Below, in pieces: positions 34,507-42,478 of a stretch of DNA of 64,000 nt. The position numbers were made by a program, and so were the translations under genes. How positions within the stretch are numbered: the first letter of the stretch is position 1; every line of letters begins with the position of its first letter. This DNA is from Pseudomonadota bacterium (GTDB taxonomy: Bacteria > Pseudomonadota > Gammaproteobacteria > Burkholderiales > SG8-39), in assembly GCA_947455195.1 (NCBI GenBank), contig CANGMI010000002.1:62001-126000 (forward strand), given 5' to 3'. The notes under the pieces are model-generated. The model saw only the letters and a program-made list of their open reading frames with translations. It ran no database searches and had not been told where the DNA came from.

Positions 34507-34561
34507 TGCGGGCGGTCGCTCGGGGCTGCCGGTCTGCGGCGGGCACCGGCGGTCGCCCGCA
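34507..34561. terminator. Nested hairpin after phaB
   Basis: Outer arms TGCGGGCG (34507-34514) and CGCCCGCA (34554-34561) enclose inner arms GCCGGT (34528-34533) and ACCGGC (34545-34550). It starts 28 bp after the phaB stop and would separate phaB from the cupin operon. No T-run follows, so termination strength is uncertain. Confidence 0.4.
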
Positions 34562-34648
34562 GTCGTTTCGTTACCCGCCGATCGATGACCCGGTCCCTGC
34601 GTGCAGGCCCCTCCCCTGCAGTCTCTGGTGATCTGCGTGCCGCTGGTT

Positions 34649-34654
34649 GATAAT
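34649..34654 (+). promoter_or_regulatory. Possible -10 element of the catabolic operon
   Basis: GATAAT at 34649-34654, within the 258-bp gap before the cupin gene, is the best -10-like hexamer there. The hexamer 17 bp upstream (TGGTGA) matches a -35 poorly, so an activator would be needed. Confidence 0.25.
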
Positions 34655-34737
34655 GAGCGCTGCCTCGCGCCAGGTCGCACCTGCCAATCGATCGGGTGAC
34701 TAGCGCGGGCCGACAGCAGCAAACGGGAGACATCCGC

Positions 34738-35220
34738 TTGAAACCACTGAGCATCAGACGCGTCGTGACCGGTCACGACGCCAACGGACGTGCCATCGTC
34801 CAGATCGACGAAATTGCCGGCAATGTCGTGTCGCAGCGTGCCAACCAGCAAGCCGCCGTCATCTGGACAACGGAAGGCTTTCCGGTCAACAACGAGGGTA
34901 CGACCGACGATTCGACCTGTCCGGTGTCCACCTCCGAACTGAATGGCACCGTATTTCGCATCGTTTACTACGGCCCCGGGGTTGCTCCCCGCAACCACCG
35001 TACCGACAGCATCGATTACGCCGTGGTGATCTCGGGCGAGATCGACATGGAACTCGATGATGGCGTCGTGGTGCATGTGCGCCAGGGCGATGTGCTGGTG
35101 CAGCGCGGCACGATCCACAACTGGGTCAATCATGGCACCGAGCCTTGCGTGATCGCTTTTTCCCTGATCGGTGCTCATCCGGTCAAGACAGGGGGCAAGA
35201 CGCTGGACGCGGTTGGCTGA
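34738..35220 (+). CDS. Cupin-domain protein, first gene of the catabolic operon
   Basis: 160 residues, one cupin fold. GEIDMELDDGVVVHVRQGDV and VQRGTIHNWVNHG cover the second conserved motif and RNHRTDSIDYAVVISGEID the first (about 90-135). The His residues of a normal metal site are partly present (RNHR, TIHNW). The start is taken as TTG at 34738, since GGGAGA lies 8 nt before it and the protein then begins LKPLSIRRVVTGHD, as relatives do; a GTG at 34696 is the alternative. It may be a ring-modifying or ligand-sensing cupin; function not assigned. Confidence 0.82.
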   Translation: MKPLSIRRVVTGHDANGRAIVQIDEIAGNVVSQRANQQAAVIWTTEGFPVNNEGTTDDSTCPVSTSELNGTVFRIVYYGPGVAPRNHRTDSIDYAVVISGEIDMELDDGVVVHVRQGDVLVQRGTIHNWVNHGTEPCVIAFSLIGAHPVKTGGKTLDAVG

Positions 35221-35233
35221 GCACGAGTTGCCC

Positions 35234-36337
35234 ATGACAACCCGAACCCCGCCCTTTCGTGCCGACCACGTCGGCAGTCTCCTGCGCCCGGCGAGCCTGC
35301 GCGAGGCGCGTCTGCGCCGGCGCGCTGGCACGCTCGGTGCCGATGAACTGCGTCTGATCGAGGATGCGGCCATCCGTGATGTCGTGCGGCGCCAGGAGTC
35401 GATTGGTCTGCAGGCCATCACCGACGGCGAGTTGCGGCGCGACTACTGGCACATGGACTTCCTTGTCGGCCTCGAGGGCATTGGTGCTCGCGAGTCGACC
35501 GACATGAAGTTCGAGGGGGTCGAGGAAGTGCCTCCCACGCCGATTGTCACCGGGCCCATCGCTTGCGATCGCGCCCCCCAGCTCGATCACTTCGGCTTCC
35601 TTGCATCGGTTGCGCGCGGCACACCCAAGTTCACGATACCGGCACCCTCGATGGCACACATGCGTGGGGGCTCGAAAGGGATCCCGCGCACGATCTACCC
35701 CGACCTCGAACGCTACTGGCACGACCTCGGCGAAGCCTACCGGGTGGCCATCGGCCAGATCTACGCCGCGGGCTGTCGCTACCTGCAGATCGATGACATC
35801 ACCTTTTCCTACCTCGCCGACGACACCGTTCGTGCGGGCGTGATCGAAAAGGGCGATGAACCTGATGACCTCGCCAGGCGTTACGCGGTCACGATCAATG
35901 CGGCGCTTGCCGGCCGACCCGACGACATGGTCGTCACCATGCATACCTGTCGCGGCAACTTCCAGAGCACCTTCGTTGCGGCATCGCCCTATTCGCGGAC
36001 CGTCACCGAAGCCATGTTTTCCACCGCAGTCGACGCCTGGTTCATGGAGTTCGACTCCGAGCGCGCGGGCAGTTTCGATGTGCTCTCGATGCTGCCTTCG
36101 GACAAGACCGTGGTGCTCGGCCTCGTGACCACCAAGTTCGGCGAACTCGAATCGGCCGACGCCATTGCCCGGCGGATTGACCAGGCTTCGCGCATCGTGC
36201 CGCTCGAGCGTCTGTGCCTGTCACCCCAATGCGGATTTTCGAGTACGCATCATGGCAACAAACTGCACGAGGACGAGCAGTGGCGAAAGCTCGACCGGGT
36301 GGTGCAGGTGGCGCGGACGGTCTGGGGCGAACCGTGA
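35234..36337 (+). CDS. MetE C-domain-like (cobalamin-independent methionine synthase family) protein
   Basis: 367 residues, only the catalytic barrel of the MetE family. The N-terminus FRADHVGSLLRP and ITDGELRRDYWHMDFL are typical. The zinc-ligand set is visible as MHTCRGN (His and Cys, about 236-242) and SPQCGFSS near the C-terminus (Cys). The family transfers methyl or alkyl groups to thiols. Stand-alone members of this kind are not true methionine synthases in most cases. Being second in a ring-cleavage operon, it may accept a methyl group from a methoxy or methyl substrate (inference). Its TGA overlaps the dioxygenase GTG. Confidence 0.8.
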   Translation: MTTRTPPFRADHVGSLLRPASLREARLRRRAGTLGADELRLIEDAAIRDVVRRQESIGLQAITDGELRRDYWHMDFLVGLEGIGARESTDMKFEGVEEVPPTPIVTGPIACDRAPQLDHFGFLASVARGTPKFTIPAPSMAHMRGGSKGIPRTIYPDLERYWHDLGEAYRVAIGQIYAAGCRYLQIDDITFSYLADDTVRAGVIEKGDEPDDLARRYAVTINAALAGRPDDMVVTMHTCRGNFQSTFVAASPYSRTVTEAMFSTAVDAWFMEFDSERAGSFDVLSMLPSDKTVVLGLVTTKFGELESADAIARRIDQASRIVPLERLCLSPQCGFSSTHHGNKLHEDEQWRKLDRVVQVARTVWGEP

Positions 36338-37026
36338 TCACGGTAGGGCGCTTCGACGAGCCCTCGCAATCGACGCCGGTGGTCGAGGGTTATCGGCAGA
36401 CCGCCCTGCGCACGCCTGCCGAGCCTCTGATCAAAAGGCCCTTCACGCTCTCGGAACTGACCGGCCCCGATCGCCCGGAGCGGCGCCTGGCCTTGCTCGG
36501 CACCGACCTGGCCGGGCACGGGGCGCAACGGGCTCTGGGCCAGCTCATCGACGTGCGGCTTCGTGTGCTTGATGAAGACGGTGCCCCGTTGCCGGGTGCA
36601 CTGGTCGAAATGTGGCAGGCCAATGCTGCCGGCCGCTACATTCACCCGAACGATGATGATCATGCGCCGGTCGATCCGCACTTCTATGGCGCAGCCCGGA
36701 TGACGACTGACGCCACCGGGTGCCTGTCGATTCGCACGATCAAGCCGGGTGCCTACCCGGTGCCGGGCAGTGGCCGCTGGTGGCGCCCGCCGCACATCCA
36801 CTTCTCGCTCTGGGGCCGGGTGTGGATGTCGCGGCTGGTGACCCAGATGTTCTTTCCGGGCGAGCCGCTCAACGGACAGGATCGCATCCTGCATGCGGTA
36901 CCTGATGCCGATGCACGCGAGCGCCTCATCTGTCGGCCGCGCTCGCCGGTTGACGGCCCGGAGGACACGCTCGTATTCGATCACGACATCGTGGTGCGCG
37001 GGCGGCGTGCCACCCCGGCGGCATGA
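36334..37026 (+). CDS. Intradiol ring-cleavage dioxygenase, PcaH-like beta subunit
   Basis: 230 residues, close to protocatechuate 3,4-dioxygenase beta. LVEMWQANAAGRYIHPNDDD holds the first iron Tyr. IRTIKPGAYPVPG holds the second Tyr. WWRPPHIHFSLWG holds the two iron His and the Arg near them. So all four Fe(III) ligands are present. The Trp that follows the second Tyr in the classical enzyme (PYPW) is replaced (AYPV), and the N-terminus differs, so the substrate may not be protocatechuate. The GTG start overlaps the MetE-like stop (GTGA) and the stop overlaps the alpha-subunit start. No other pca gene is present. Confidence 0.87.
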   Translation: MITVGRFDEPSQSTPVVEGYRQTALRTPAEPLIKRPFTLSELTGPDRPERRLALLGTDLAGHGAQRALGQLIDVRLRVLDEDGAPLPGALVEMWQANAAGRYIHPNDDDHAPVDPHFYGAARMTTDATGCLSIRTIKPGAYPVPGSGRWWRPPHIHFSLWGRVWMSRLVTQMFFPGEPLNGQDRILHAVPDADARERLICRPRSPVDGPEDTLVFDHDIVVRGRRATPAA

Positions 37027-37637
37027 GCGCGCAACCGGTCATGCCGTCGCGTCTGCCAGCCGCCGAGATGACCGTCGGGCCTTTCTTTCCGCCCCGCTAC
37101 AGTGACGCAGGCGCCAACGATCTCACCCGGCTCGAAGGTGAGGGCGCGCGCGGCGAGCCGATCGACATCGAAGGCCGGGTCGTGCAGCTTGATGGAGCCC
37201 CGACCCACAATCTCATCGTCGAGATCTGGCAGGCCGATGCGGCGGGTATCTACGCGCATCCGAACGACCCGCGCCATCTCGAGGCCGATCCGAATTTCTT
37301 CGGCTGGGGGCGTGCGGCCACCGATGCCGATGGCCGCTACGCTTTTCGGACGATCAGGCCGGGGCAGACCCGCGAGCGCGATGGCACCGTGCGTGCACCC
37401 CACATCAATGTGCTCGTTCTCTTCTCGGGATTGATGCGCCAGTTGCATACCGTGGTCTACTTCCCGGACGATGGCGGTGCGAAGGATTTCGATCCGCTCT
37501 ATCGTGCGGTGCCCGGGCCGCGACGCGCGGGCGTCGTCGCAGTCGCCGAAGCACCGGGGCGCTATCGTTTCGACATCCGCTTGCGGGGCGAGGGCGAGAC
37601 GCCGTTCTTTTCGCTCGATGACGGAGGGGTTCGATGA
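37023..37637 (+). CDS. Intradiol dioxygenase, PcaG-like alpha subunit
   Basis: 204 residues. MTVGPFFPPRYSD and LIVEIWQADAAGIYAHPNDP match the PcaG fold. The iron ligands are missing as in all alpha subunits (IYAHPND, RAPHINVLVL instead of the HIH motif), so it is structural and contributes to the substrate pocket. It overlaps both neighbours by 4 nt, giving fixed 1:1 coupling with the beta subunit. The reaction is Fe(III)-dependent O2 insertion between two adjacent hydroxyl-bearing carbons. Confidence 0.87.
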   Translation: MSAQPVMPSRLPAAEMTVGPFFPPRYSDAGANDLTRLEGEGARGEPIDIEGRVVQLDGAPTHNLIVEIWQADAAGIYAHPNDPRHLEADPNFFGWGRAATDADGRYAFRTIRPGQTRERDGTVRAPHINVLVLFSGLMRQLHTVVYFPDDGGAKDFDPLYRAVPGPRRAGVVAVAEAPGRYRFDIRLRGEGETPFFSLDDGGVR

Positions 37638-38644
37638 ACTCGGTGTGCATCGTCGGCGCGGGGGCGGTGGGTGGCCTCATTGGCGCGCGTCTGGCAGCGG
37701 CCGGTTGCCGCGTCTCGGCGCTTGCGCGGGGCGCGACGGCGCAGGCCTTGCGCACACGGGGCTGGCGTCTGCACGAGGGCGAGCGTCTCATCGGCGGTGC
37801 CGCCCATGTGGTTGACGACCCGGCGGCACTCGGGCCGCAGTCGCTGGTCGTCATCGCGCTCAAGGCCACGGCGCTGCCCGAATTGGCTGCGAGCATCACG
37901 CCCCTCATCGGTCCGGATACCACGGTGGTCACTGCCATGAATGGCGTGCCGTGGTGGTTCTTTCACGGCTTTGGCGGCCCCTGCGAGGGCATGGCTCTCG
38001 AGTCGGTCGACCCCGGGCTGGCCACTGCGCGCGCGATCGAGACGCGGCATGTGCTGGGTGGTGTGGTCCACCTCAGTTGCGCGGCCATCGAACCCGGTGT
38101 GGTGCGCCTTGCCAGCGGTAATCGCCTCATTCTGGGTGAGCCCGATCGCACCGCCTCGCCTCGTCTGGCTCAGGTGGCGGCGCTCTTCGCGCGCGCCGGC
38201 TTTGATGTCGAGTCGACCGAGCGCATTCATGACGAGATCTGGTACAAGTTGTGGGGCAACATGACCATCAATCCGATCTCGGCCTTTACCGGTGCAACCG
38301 GTGATCTGATCCTCGATGATCCGCTGGTCAACCGCTTCTGCCTCGATGTGATGGCCGAAGCCAGGTCGATCGGGAGCCGATTCGGTTGCCTCATCGAGCA
38401 AAGCGGTGCCGATCGCAATCGGGTCACGCGAAAGCTCGGTGCGTTGCGCACGTCGATGTCGCGCGACGTGGCGGCCGGACGCCCGGTCGAGCTCGATGCC
38501 CTGGTCGGCGTGGTGCGCGAGATCGCGCAGCATCTGGGCGAGCCGACCCCTGCGATGGATGTGCTGTTCGGGTTGGCCCGGGTGCATGCGCGCGTGCATG
38601 GACTCTATCCGTCGGCCACGGCTGGCGTGGGTATCGCGTCATGA
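37634..38644 (+). CDS. Ketopantoate reductase (ApbA/PanE)-family dehydrogenase
   Basis: 336 residues. The Rossmann motif VGAGAVGGLIGARLAAAG (about 7-24) is followed by MNGVPWW, the family N98-type segment. The catalytic Lys lies in EIWYKLWGNMTINPISAFTG, and a C-terminal helical domain follows. PanE reduces 2-dehydropantoate with NADPH, but many catabolic operons carry a paralogue acting on other 2-oxo or branched substrates. Here it sits between ring-cleavage and flavoenzyme genes with 4-nt overlaps on both sides, so a pathway role is more likely than pantothenate synthesis. Confidence 0.85.
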   Translation: MNSVCIVGAGAVGGLIGARLAAAGCRVSALARGATAQALRTRGWRLHEGERLIGGAAHVVDDPAALGPQSLVVIALKATALPELAASITPLIGPDTTVVTAMNGVPWWFFHGFGGPCEGMALESVDPGLATARAIETRHVLGGVVHLSCAAIEPGVVRLASGNRLILGEPDRTASPRLAQVAALFARAGFDVESTERIHDEIWYKLWGNMTINPISAFTGATGDLILDDPLVNRFCLDVMAEARSIGSRFGCLIEQSGADRNRVTRKLGALRTSMSRDVAAGRPVELDALVGVVREIAQHLGEPTPAMDVLFGLARVHARVHGLYPSATAGVGIAS

Positions 38645-39639
38645 CCACCCTGTCCTCACCATCGCCGGCAGCCTCGCCGATGCCTCGTCCTGTCGACACG
38701 CGCGTGACGCGCCTCCTGGGCCTGCGCTATCCGGTGGTGCAGGCCGGCATGAGCTGGGCCTCGAGCAGTGCGCCGCTGGCCGCGGCCGTTTCGGCGGCAG
38801 GCGGACTAGGCGTGATCGCAGCCGGGCCGATGGCCCCCGATGCGCTGCGGGCCGCCATTCATGAGGTGCGCGCGCGAACCGATGCGCCGTTTGCCGTCAA
38901 CGTGCCGCTCTACAACCGGCGTGCAGCCGATTTTCTCGACATCGTGATCGAGGAGCGGGTGAGTGCGCTCATCGCGTCGCAGGGTGGCCCCCAGGTGCAT
39001 CTGGAGCGGGTGCGTACGGCGGGCATCCGCTGGCTGCATGTCTGTTCCTCGCCCCGCCATGCCGAGAAGGCCGCGCAGGCGGGCGTCGACGCGGTGATTG
39101 CGGTCGGTGCCGAGGCGGGCGGGCATCCCCCCCCCGACGAGGTGGGCACGCTGGTGGTCGTGCGTGCCGTGTGCCGGGCAGTCGATCTGCCGGTGATTGC
39201 CGGTGGCGGTGTGGCCGATGGTGCCGGCATGGCTGCGCTCTTCTGCCTGGGGGCCGAGGCGGTGCAGTTCGGGACCCGCTTCCTGCTCACGCCCGAGGCG
39301 TCGGTGCATCGGGACTACAAGCAGATGTCGCTCGCGGCCGGCATTGCCGACACGACGCTGGTCGGGCGCGGTCGGCTGCCGGTCCGCATGATTCGCAATC
39401 GGTTTACTGCCGAGTACGCAGCCGCAGAGGCCTCCGGCACGGACGCCGAGGCCTTGAAGACGCTGGCCGACAGTCGTTCGCTCAAGCTCGCAGCGCTCGA
39501 TGGTGACGTTGATTGGGGCAAGGTCGAGGTCGGGCAGTCGGTGGGTCTGATCGATACGCTGGTGCCCGCCGGTGAACTGGTCTGGCAGTTGGTGCATGAA
39601 TTCAATGCGGCAAGAGGCCGCCTCGCGGAGTTCGGATGA
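38641..39639 (+). CDS. Nitronate monooxygenase/FabK-family flavoenzyme
   Basis: 332 residues, FMN TIM barrel. Motifs: YPVVQAGMSWAS (about 28-39), VGAEAGGHPPPDEVG and PVIAGGGVADGAGMAALFCL, GAEAVQFGTRFLLTPEA. These bind FMN and its phosphate. The family oxidises nitronates or reduces enoyl-ACP, and many members in catabolic operons have unknown substrates (enoyl reduction is possible). The start at 38641 is chosen because the ATGA overlap is shared with the neighbours. Confidence 0.86.
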   Translation: MTTLSSPSPAASPMPRPVDTRVTRLLGLRYPVVQAGMSWASSSAPLAAAVSAAGGLGVIAAGPMAPDALRAAIHEVRARTDAPFAVNVPLYNRRAADFLDIVIEERVSALIASQGGPQVHLERVRTAGIRWLHVCSSPRHAEKAAQAGVDAVIAVGAEAGGHPPPDEVGTLVVVRAVCRAVDLPVIAGGGVADGAGMAALFCLGAEAVQFGTRFLLTPEASVHRDYKQMSLAAGIADTTLVGRGRLPVRMIRNRFTAEYAAAEASGTDAEALKTLADSRSLKLAALDGDVDWGKVEVGQSVGLIDTLVPAGELVWQLVHEFNAARGRLAEFG

Positions 39640-40364
39640 CGGAGTCGGTACTGCTCGAGCGTGACGAGGATGCGGTTCGCATTCTCACCATGAACCGGCC
39701 TGCGAAGCGCAACGCGCTCGACATGGCGCTGACCCGTGCGCTGATCGATGCGCTCGCGCGCGCGGATGCCGACGATGCCATCGGGGCCGTGGTGCTCACC
39801 GGGGCGGGCGTGGGGTTTTGCGCCGGCGCCGATCTGGGCGAGTTTTCCAGTCTGACGCCGGAGAACGCACCCCTGGTGGCCGAGCGGGCAGCGCTCACCG
39901 CACGATTGCACGGGTTCTTTCGTCAGATGCAAAAACCGGTGGTCACCGCCGTCAACGGCGCAGCCATGGGGGGCGGGGCAGGGCTGGCCATTGCCGGTGA
40001 TCTGGCCGTGCTCTCGACGGAGGCAAAGCTGGGCTATCCCGAGACGCGCCACGGCATCGTCGCGGCCATCGTGATGACCAACCTGGTGCGCCATGTGGGG
40101 CACAAGGCAGCGTTCGAGATCGTGGCCCTCGGCCTCTCGGTTGATGCATCAAGGGCGCTTGCGCTCGGCATGGCCAACCAGGTGGTCGCGCCCGCCGAGG
40201 TGATGCCGGCAGCGGTCGAACTGGCCGCGCGGCTGGCGGCCGTGTCGCGTCCGGCCATGGCACTCACCAAGTCCCTTTTTCATGCCGTGACCGAACTGCC
40301 CTTCGAGGAGGCGCTGGCCGAGGGCCAGCGGGCGAACGAACGGATGCGTGGGTTTCGGCACTGA
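39636..40364 (+). CDS. Enoyl-CoA hydratase/isomerase-family protein (crotonase 1)
   Basis: 242 residues. Crotonase motifs: MNRPAKRNALDMALTRAL, GVGFCAGADLGEF (oxyanion hole), AMGGGAGLAIAGDLAV and GYPETRHGIV. The Glu usually found in GGGCELA is Gly here (about residue 116), while the second acidic residue (GYPE) is kept, so it may act as an isomerase, thioesterase or specialised hydratase rather than a general hydratase. It overlaps the preceding gene by 4 nt; a 72-bp gap follows. Confidence 0.88.
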   Translation: MTESVLLERDEDAVRILTMNRPAKRNALDMALTRALIDALARADADDAIGAVVLTGAGVGFCAGADLGEFSSLTPENAPLVAERAALTARLHGFFRQMQKPVVTAVNGAAMGGGAGLAIAGDLAVLSTEAKLGYPETRHGIVAAIVMTNLVRHVGHKAAFEIVALGLSVDASRALALGMANQVVAPAEVMPAAVELAARLAAVSRPAMALTKSLFHAVTELPFEEALAEGQRANERMRGFRH

Positions 40365-40436
40365 CCGATCCCTGCCATTCGACTGTCGAAGCCCTCCGGT
40401 CAGAGCCCTCCCATCAGAGCCATCGCCCGACTGCCC

Positions 40437-41645
40437 ATGAAGCCTCTCGAGCACATCACCATCCTTGACCTCTCGCGGGTGCTCGCCTGTCCGTTCGCGT
40501 CGATGATCCTGGCCGAACTGGGCGCAAGTGTCATCAAGGTGGAACAACCCGGACAGGGCGACGAGACGCGCGGTTTCGAGCCTTTTGTCGAACCGGCACC
40601 GGGTCGATCGGGCGAACCTGAGAGTGCCTACTACTTCGCCTTCAATCGTTCCAAGGAATCGATCACGCTCAACCTGCGCAGCCCCGAGGGGCAAGGCATC
40701 GTGCGTGATCTGGCCAGCCGTGTCGATGTGGTGGTGGAGAACTTTCCGCCCGGAACGCTCGCGCGCTACGGACTCGACGCGGCAAGTCTGCGCGCGGGCA
40801 ACCCGCGCCTCGTTCACGTGTCGTGCACCGGCTTTGGTGAAACCGGCCCTTACGCCCGGCGCAAGGGCTATGACACCGTGTTTCAGGCCATGGCCGGGCT
40901 GATGAGTCTCACCGGCGAGCGCGGTGGCGGGCCGGTGAAGCCCGGGCTGCCGGTGGCCGATCTCACCTCGGGTCTCTGGGTGGCGATCGGCATTCTTGCC
41001 GCGCTGGCCGGTCGCGAGCGCGAAGGCACGGGCTGCCATATCGACTTCTCGATGATCGATGGTCAGGTGTCTCTCCTCACGCTGGCGGCGGCCCGCTACT
41101 TTGCGCTGGGCGAAGTGCCCGAGCGTCTCGGTACCGAACACCCCGGGCGTGTGCCCTCGGCGAGTTTCTGCTGCGCCGATGGGCAGTGGCTGCACATCAC
41201 GGCGAGCGATCAGCACTGGCTCGGTCTGTGTCGCGTGCTCGGCATCGAAGGTTGGGGCAGCGTGCCCGGACTCGCCGGCAACTCCGACCGGGTGCGCCGG
41301 CGCGACGAGGTGATGCGCATGCTTTCGGCTGCGATTGCCGGGCGCACGAGGGATGAACTGTGCGCGGCACTTGACGCAGCCGATGTGCCGGCCGGACCCA
41401 TTCGTACGGTGGACGAAGTGTTTGCCGATCCGCACACCCTCGCGCGTGGCATGGTGCAATCGTTCGATCACCCGGTGGTGGGTGCCTTCAGGGCCTTGCC
41501 TTTGCCCTACAAGTTCGATGGCTGGGACAACCCCTCGGTGGGGCGTCCGCCGCTCCTCGGTGAACACACCGAGACGATCCTTCGCGAGCGTCTGGGCTAT
41601 GACGAGGCTCGCATCTCGGCGTTGAGAAAGGCAAAGGCGATATGA
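40437..41645 (+). CDS. CaiB/BaiF family CoA-transferase (class III)
   Basis: 402 residues. N-terminal LDLSRVLACPFASMILAELG and IKVEQPGQGDETR are typical. The catalytic Asp sits in GLPVADLTSGLWVAIGILAA. The family moves CoA between acyl groups by a glutamyl or aspartyl anhydride. Genes on both sides also handle acyl-CoA. It follows a 72-bp gap after crotonase 1 and overlaps crotonase 2 by 4 nt. It probably activates the pathway acid, with succinyl- or acetyl-CoA as donor, alongside the ligase at 42475. Confidence 0.9.
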   Translation: MKPLEHITILDLSRVLACPFASMILAELGASVIKVEQPGQGDETRGFEPFVEPAPGRSGEPESAYYFAFNRSKESITLNLRSPEGQGIVRDLASRVDVVVENFPPGTLARYGLDAASLRAGNPRLVHVSCTGFGETGPYARRKGYDTVFQAMAGLMSLTGERGGGPVKPGLPVADLTSGLWVAIGILAALAGREREGTGCHIDFSMIDGQVSLLTLAAARYFALGEVPERLGTEHPGRVPSASFCCADGQWLHITASDQHWLGLCRVLGIEGWGSVPGLAGNSDRVRRRDEVMRMLSAAIAGRTRDELCAALDAADVPAGPIRTVDEVFADPHTLARGMVQSFDHPVVGAFRALPLPYKFDGWDNPSVGRPPLLGEHTETILRERLGYDEARISALRKAKAI

Positions 41646-42478
41646 CAGCAGACAGCAAGACAGCGGGGGGCGGCCCTCGTGATGCATCGAGCGGCGACGG
41701 GCAGGTCGCACCGGGCGTCGTGCAAGCGCCGGTTGAGGCAACCGTGCTTTATGCCGTCGAGGGTGCAGTGGCGACCATCACGCTGAACCGGCCGCAGAGT
41801 CGAAACGCACTCAATCTGGCCATGTGCGACGGGCTCATGCGCGCCTGCCTCGCGGCGTCCAGTGACCCTTCGGTACGCCTCGTGCTCATTCGCGGCGCGG
41901 GCCCGGTGTTCTGTGCCGGCGCCGACCTGAAGGAGCGCAAGGGCATGGGTGAAGACCAGGTGCGGGCACGTCGTCTGCGTGCCTTCGCCGCCTACGAGGC
42001 CATCGAGCGCCTGCCGATGCCCTCGATGGCCATCGTGCATGCACCTGCGGTCGGTTCGGGCTGCGAGATCGCGGCCGCCTGCGATTTCATCGTGGCCACC
42101 GATACGGCCAGCTTTCGCACCCCTGAGGCGCTCTGGGGAACGGTTGGAGCCACCCAGCGCCTGCCGCGCATCCTCGGCAAGCGCCTCGCCAAGGACCTGA
42201 TGTTCACCGGACGCCCGCTATCGGCAGCCGAGGCGCTGGTCTGCGGGCTGGTGAGTCGCGTGGTGGACGTGGCCGACCTCGAGGCCACGGTGAACTCGAT
42301 CGCGCAGACCATCACGGCGGCACCGCCCGAGGCCCTGCGCCTTGCCAAGCGATCGATCGATCAGGGGCTCGAACTCGACCCGCGCGGGGCGCTGGCGACC
42401 GAGATTCTCGCCATCGAGGAGCATCTTGCCCGAAATGACTGGCGCAGCGGTCCGGGCGCCTTTGGTGACCACTCGTGA
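41642..42478 (+). CDS. Enoyl-CoA hydratase (crotonase 2)
   Basis: 278 residues with a 30-residue low-complexity leader (PRDASSGDGQVAPGVVQAPV). Motifs: LNRPQSRNALNLAMCDGL, GPVFCAGADLKERKGM, VGSGCEIAAACDFIVATDTA and FRTPEALWGTVG. Both catalytic Glu positions are kept (GCEIA, TPEAL), so true hydratase activity is likely, in contrast to crotonase 1. Overlaps of 4 nt with both neighbours. It may hydrate the unsaturated acyl-CoA before retro-aldol cleavage. Confidence 0.9.
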   Translation: MTADSKTAGGGPRDASSGDGQVAPGVVQAPVEATVLYAVEGAVATITLNRPQSRNALNLAMCDGLMRACLAASSDPSVRLVLIRGAGPVFCAGADLKERKGMGEDQVRARRLRAFAAYEAIERLPMPSMAIVHAPAVGSGCEIAAACDFIVATDTASFRTPEALWGTVGATQRLPRILGKRLAKDLMFTGRPLSAAEALVCGLVSRVVDVADLEATVNSIAQTITAAPPEALRLAKRSIDQGLELDPRGALATEILAIEEHLARNDWRSGPGAFGDHS

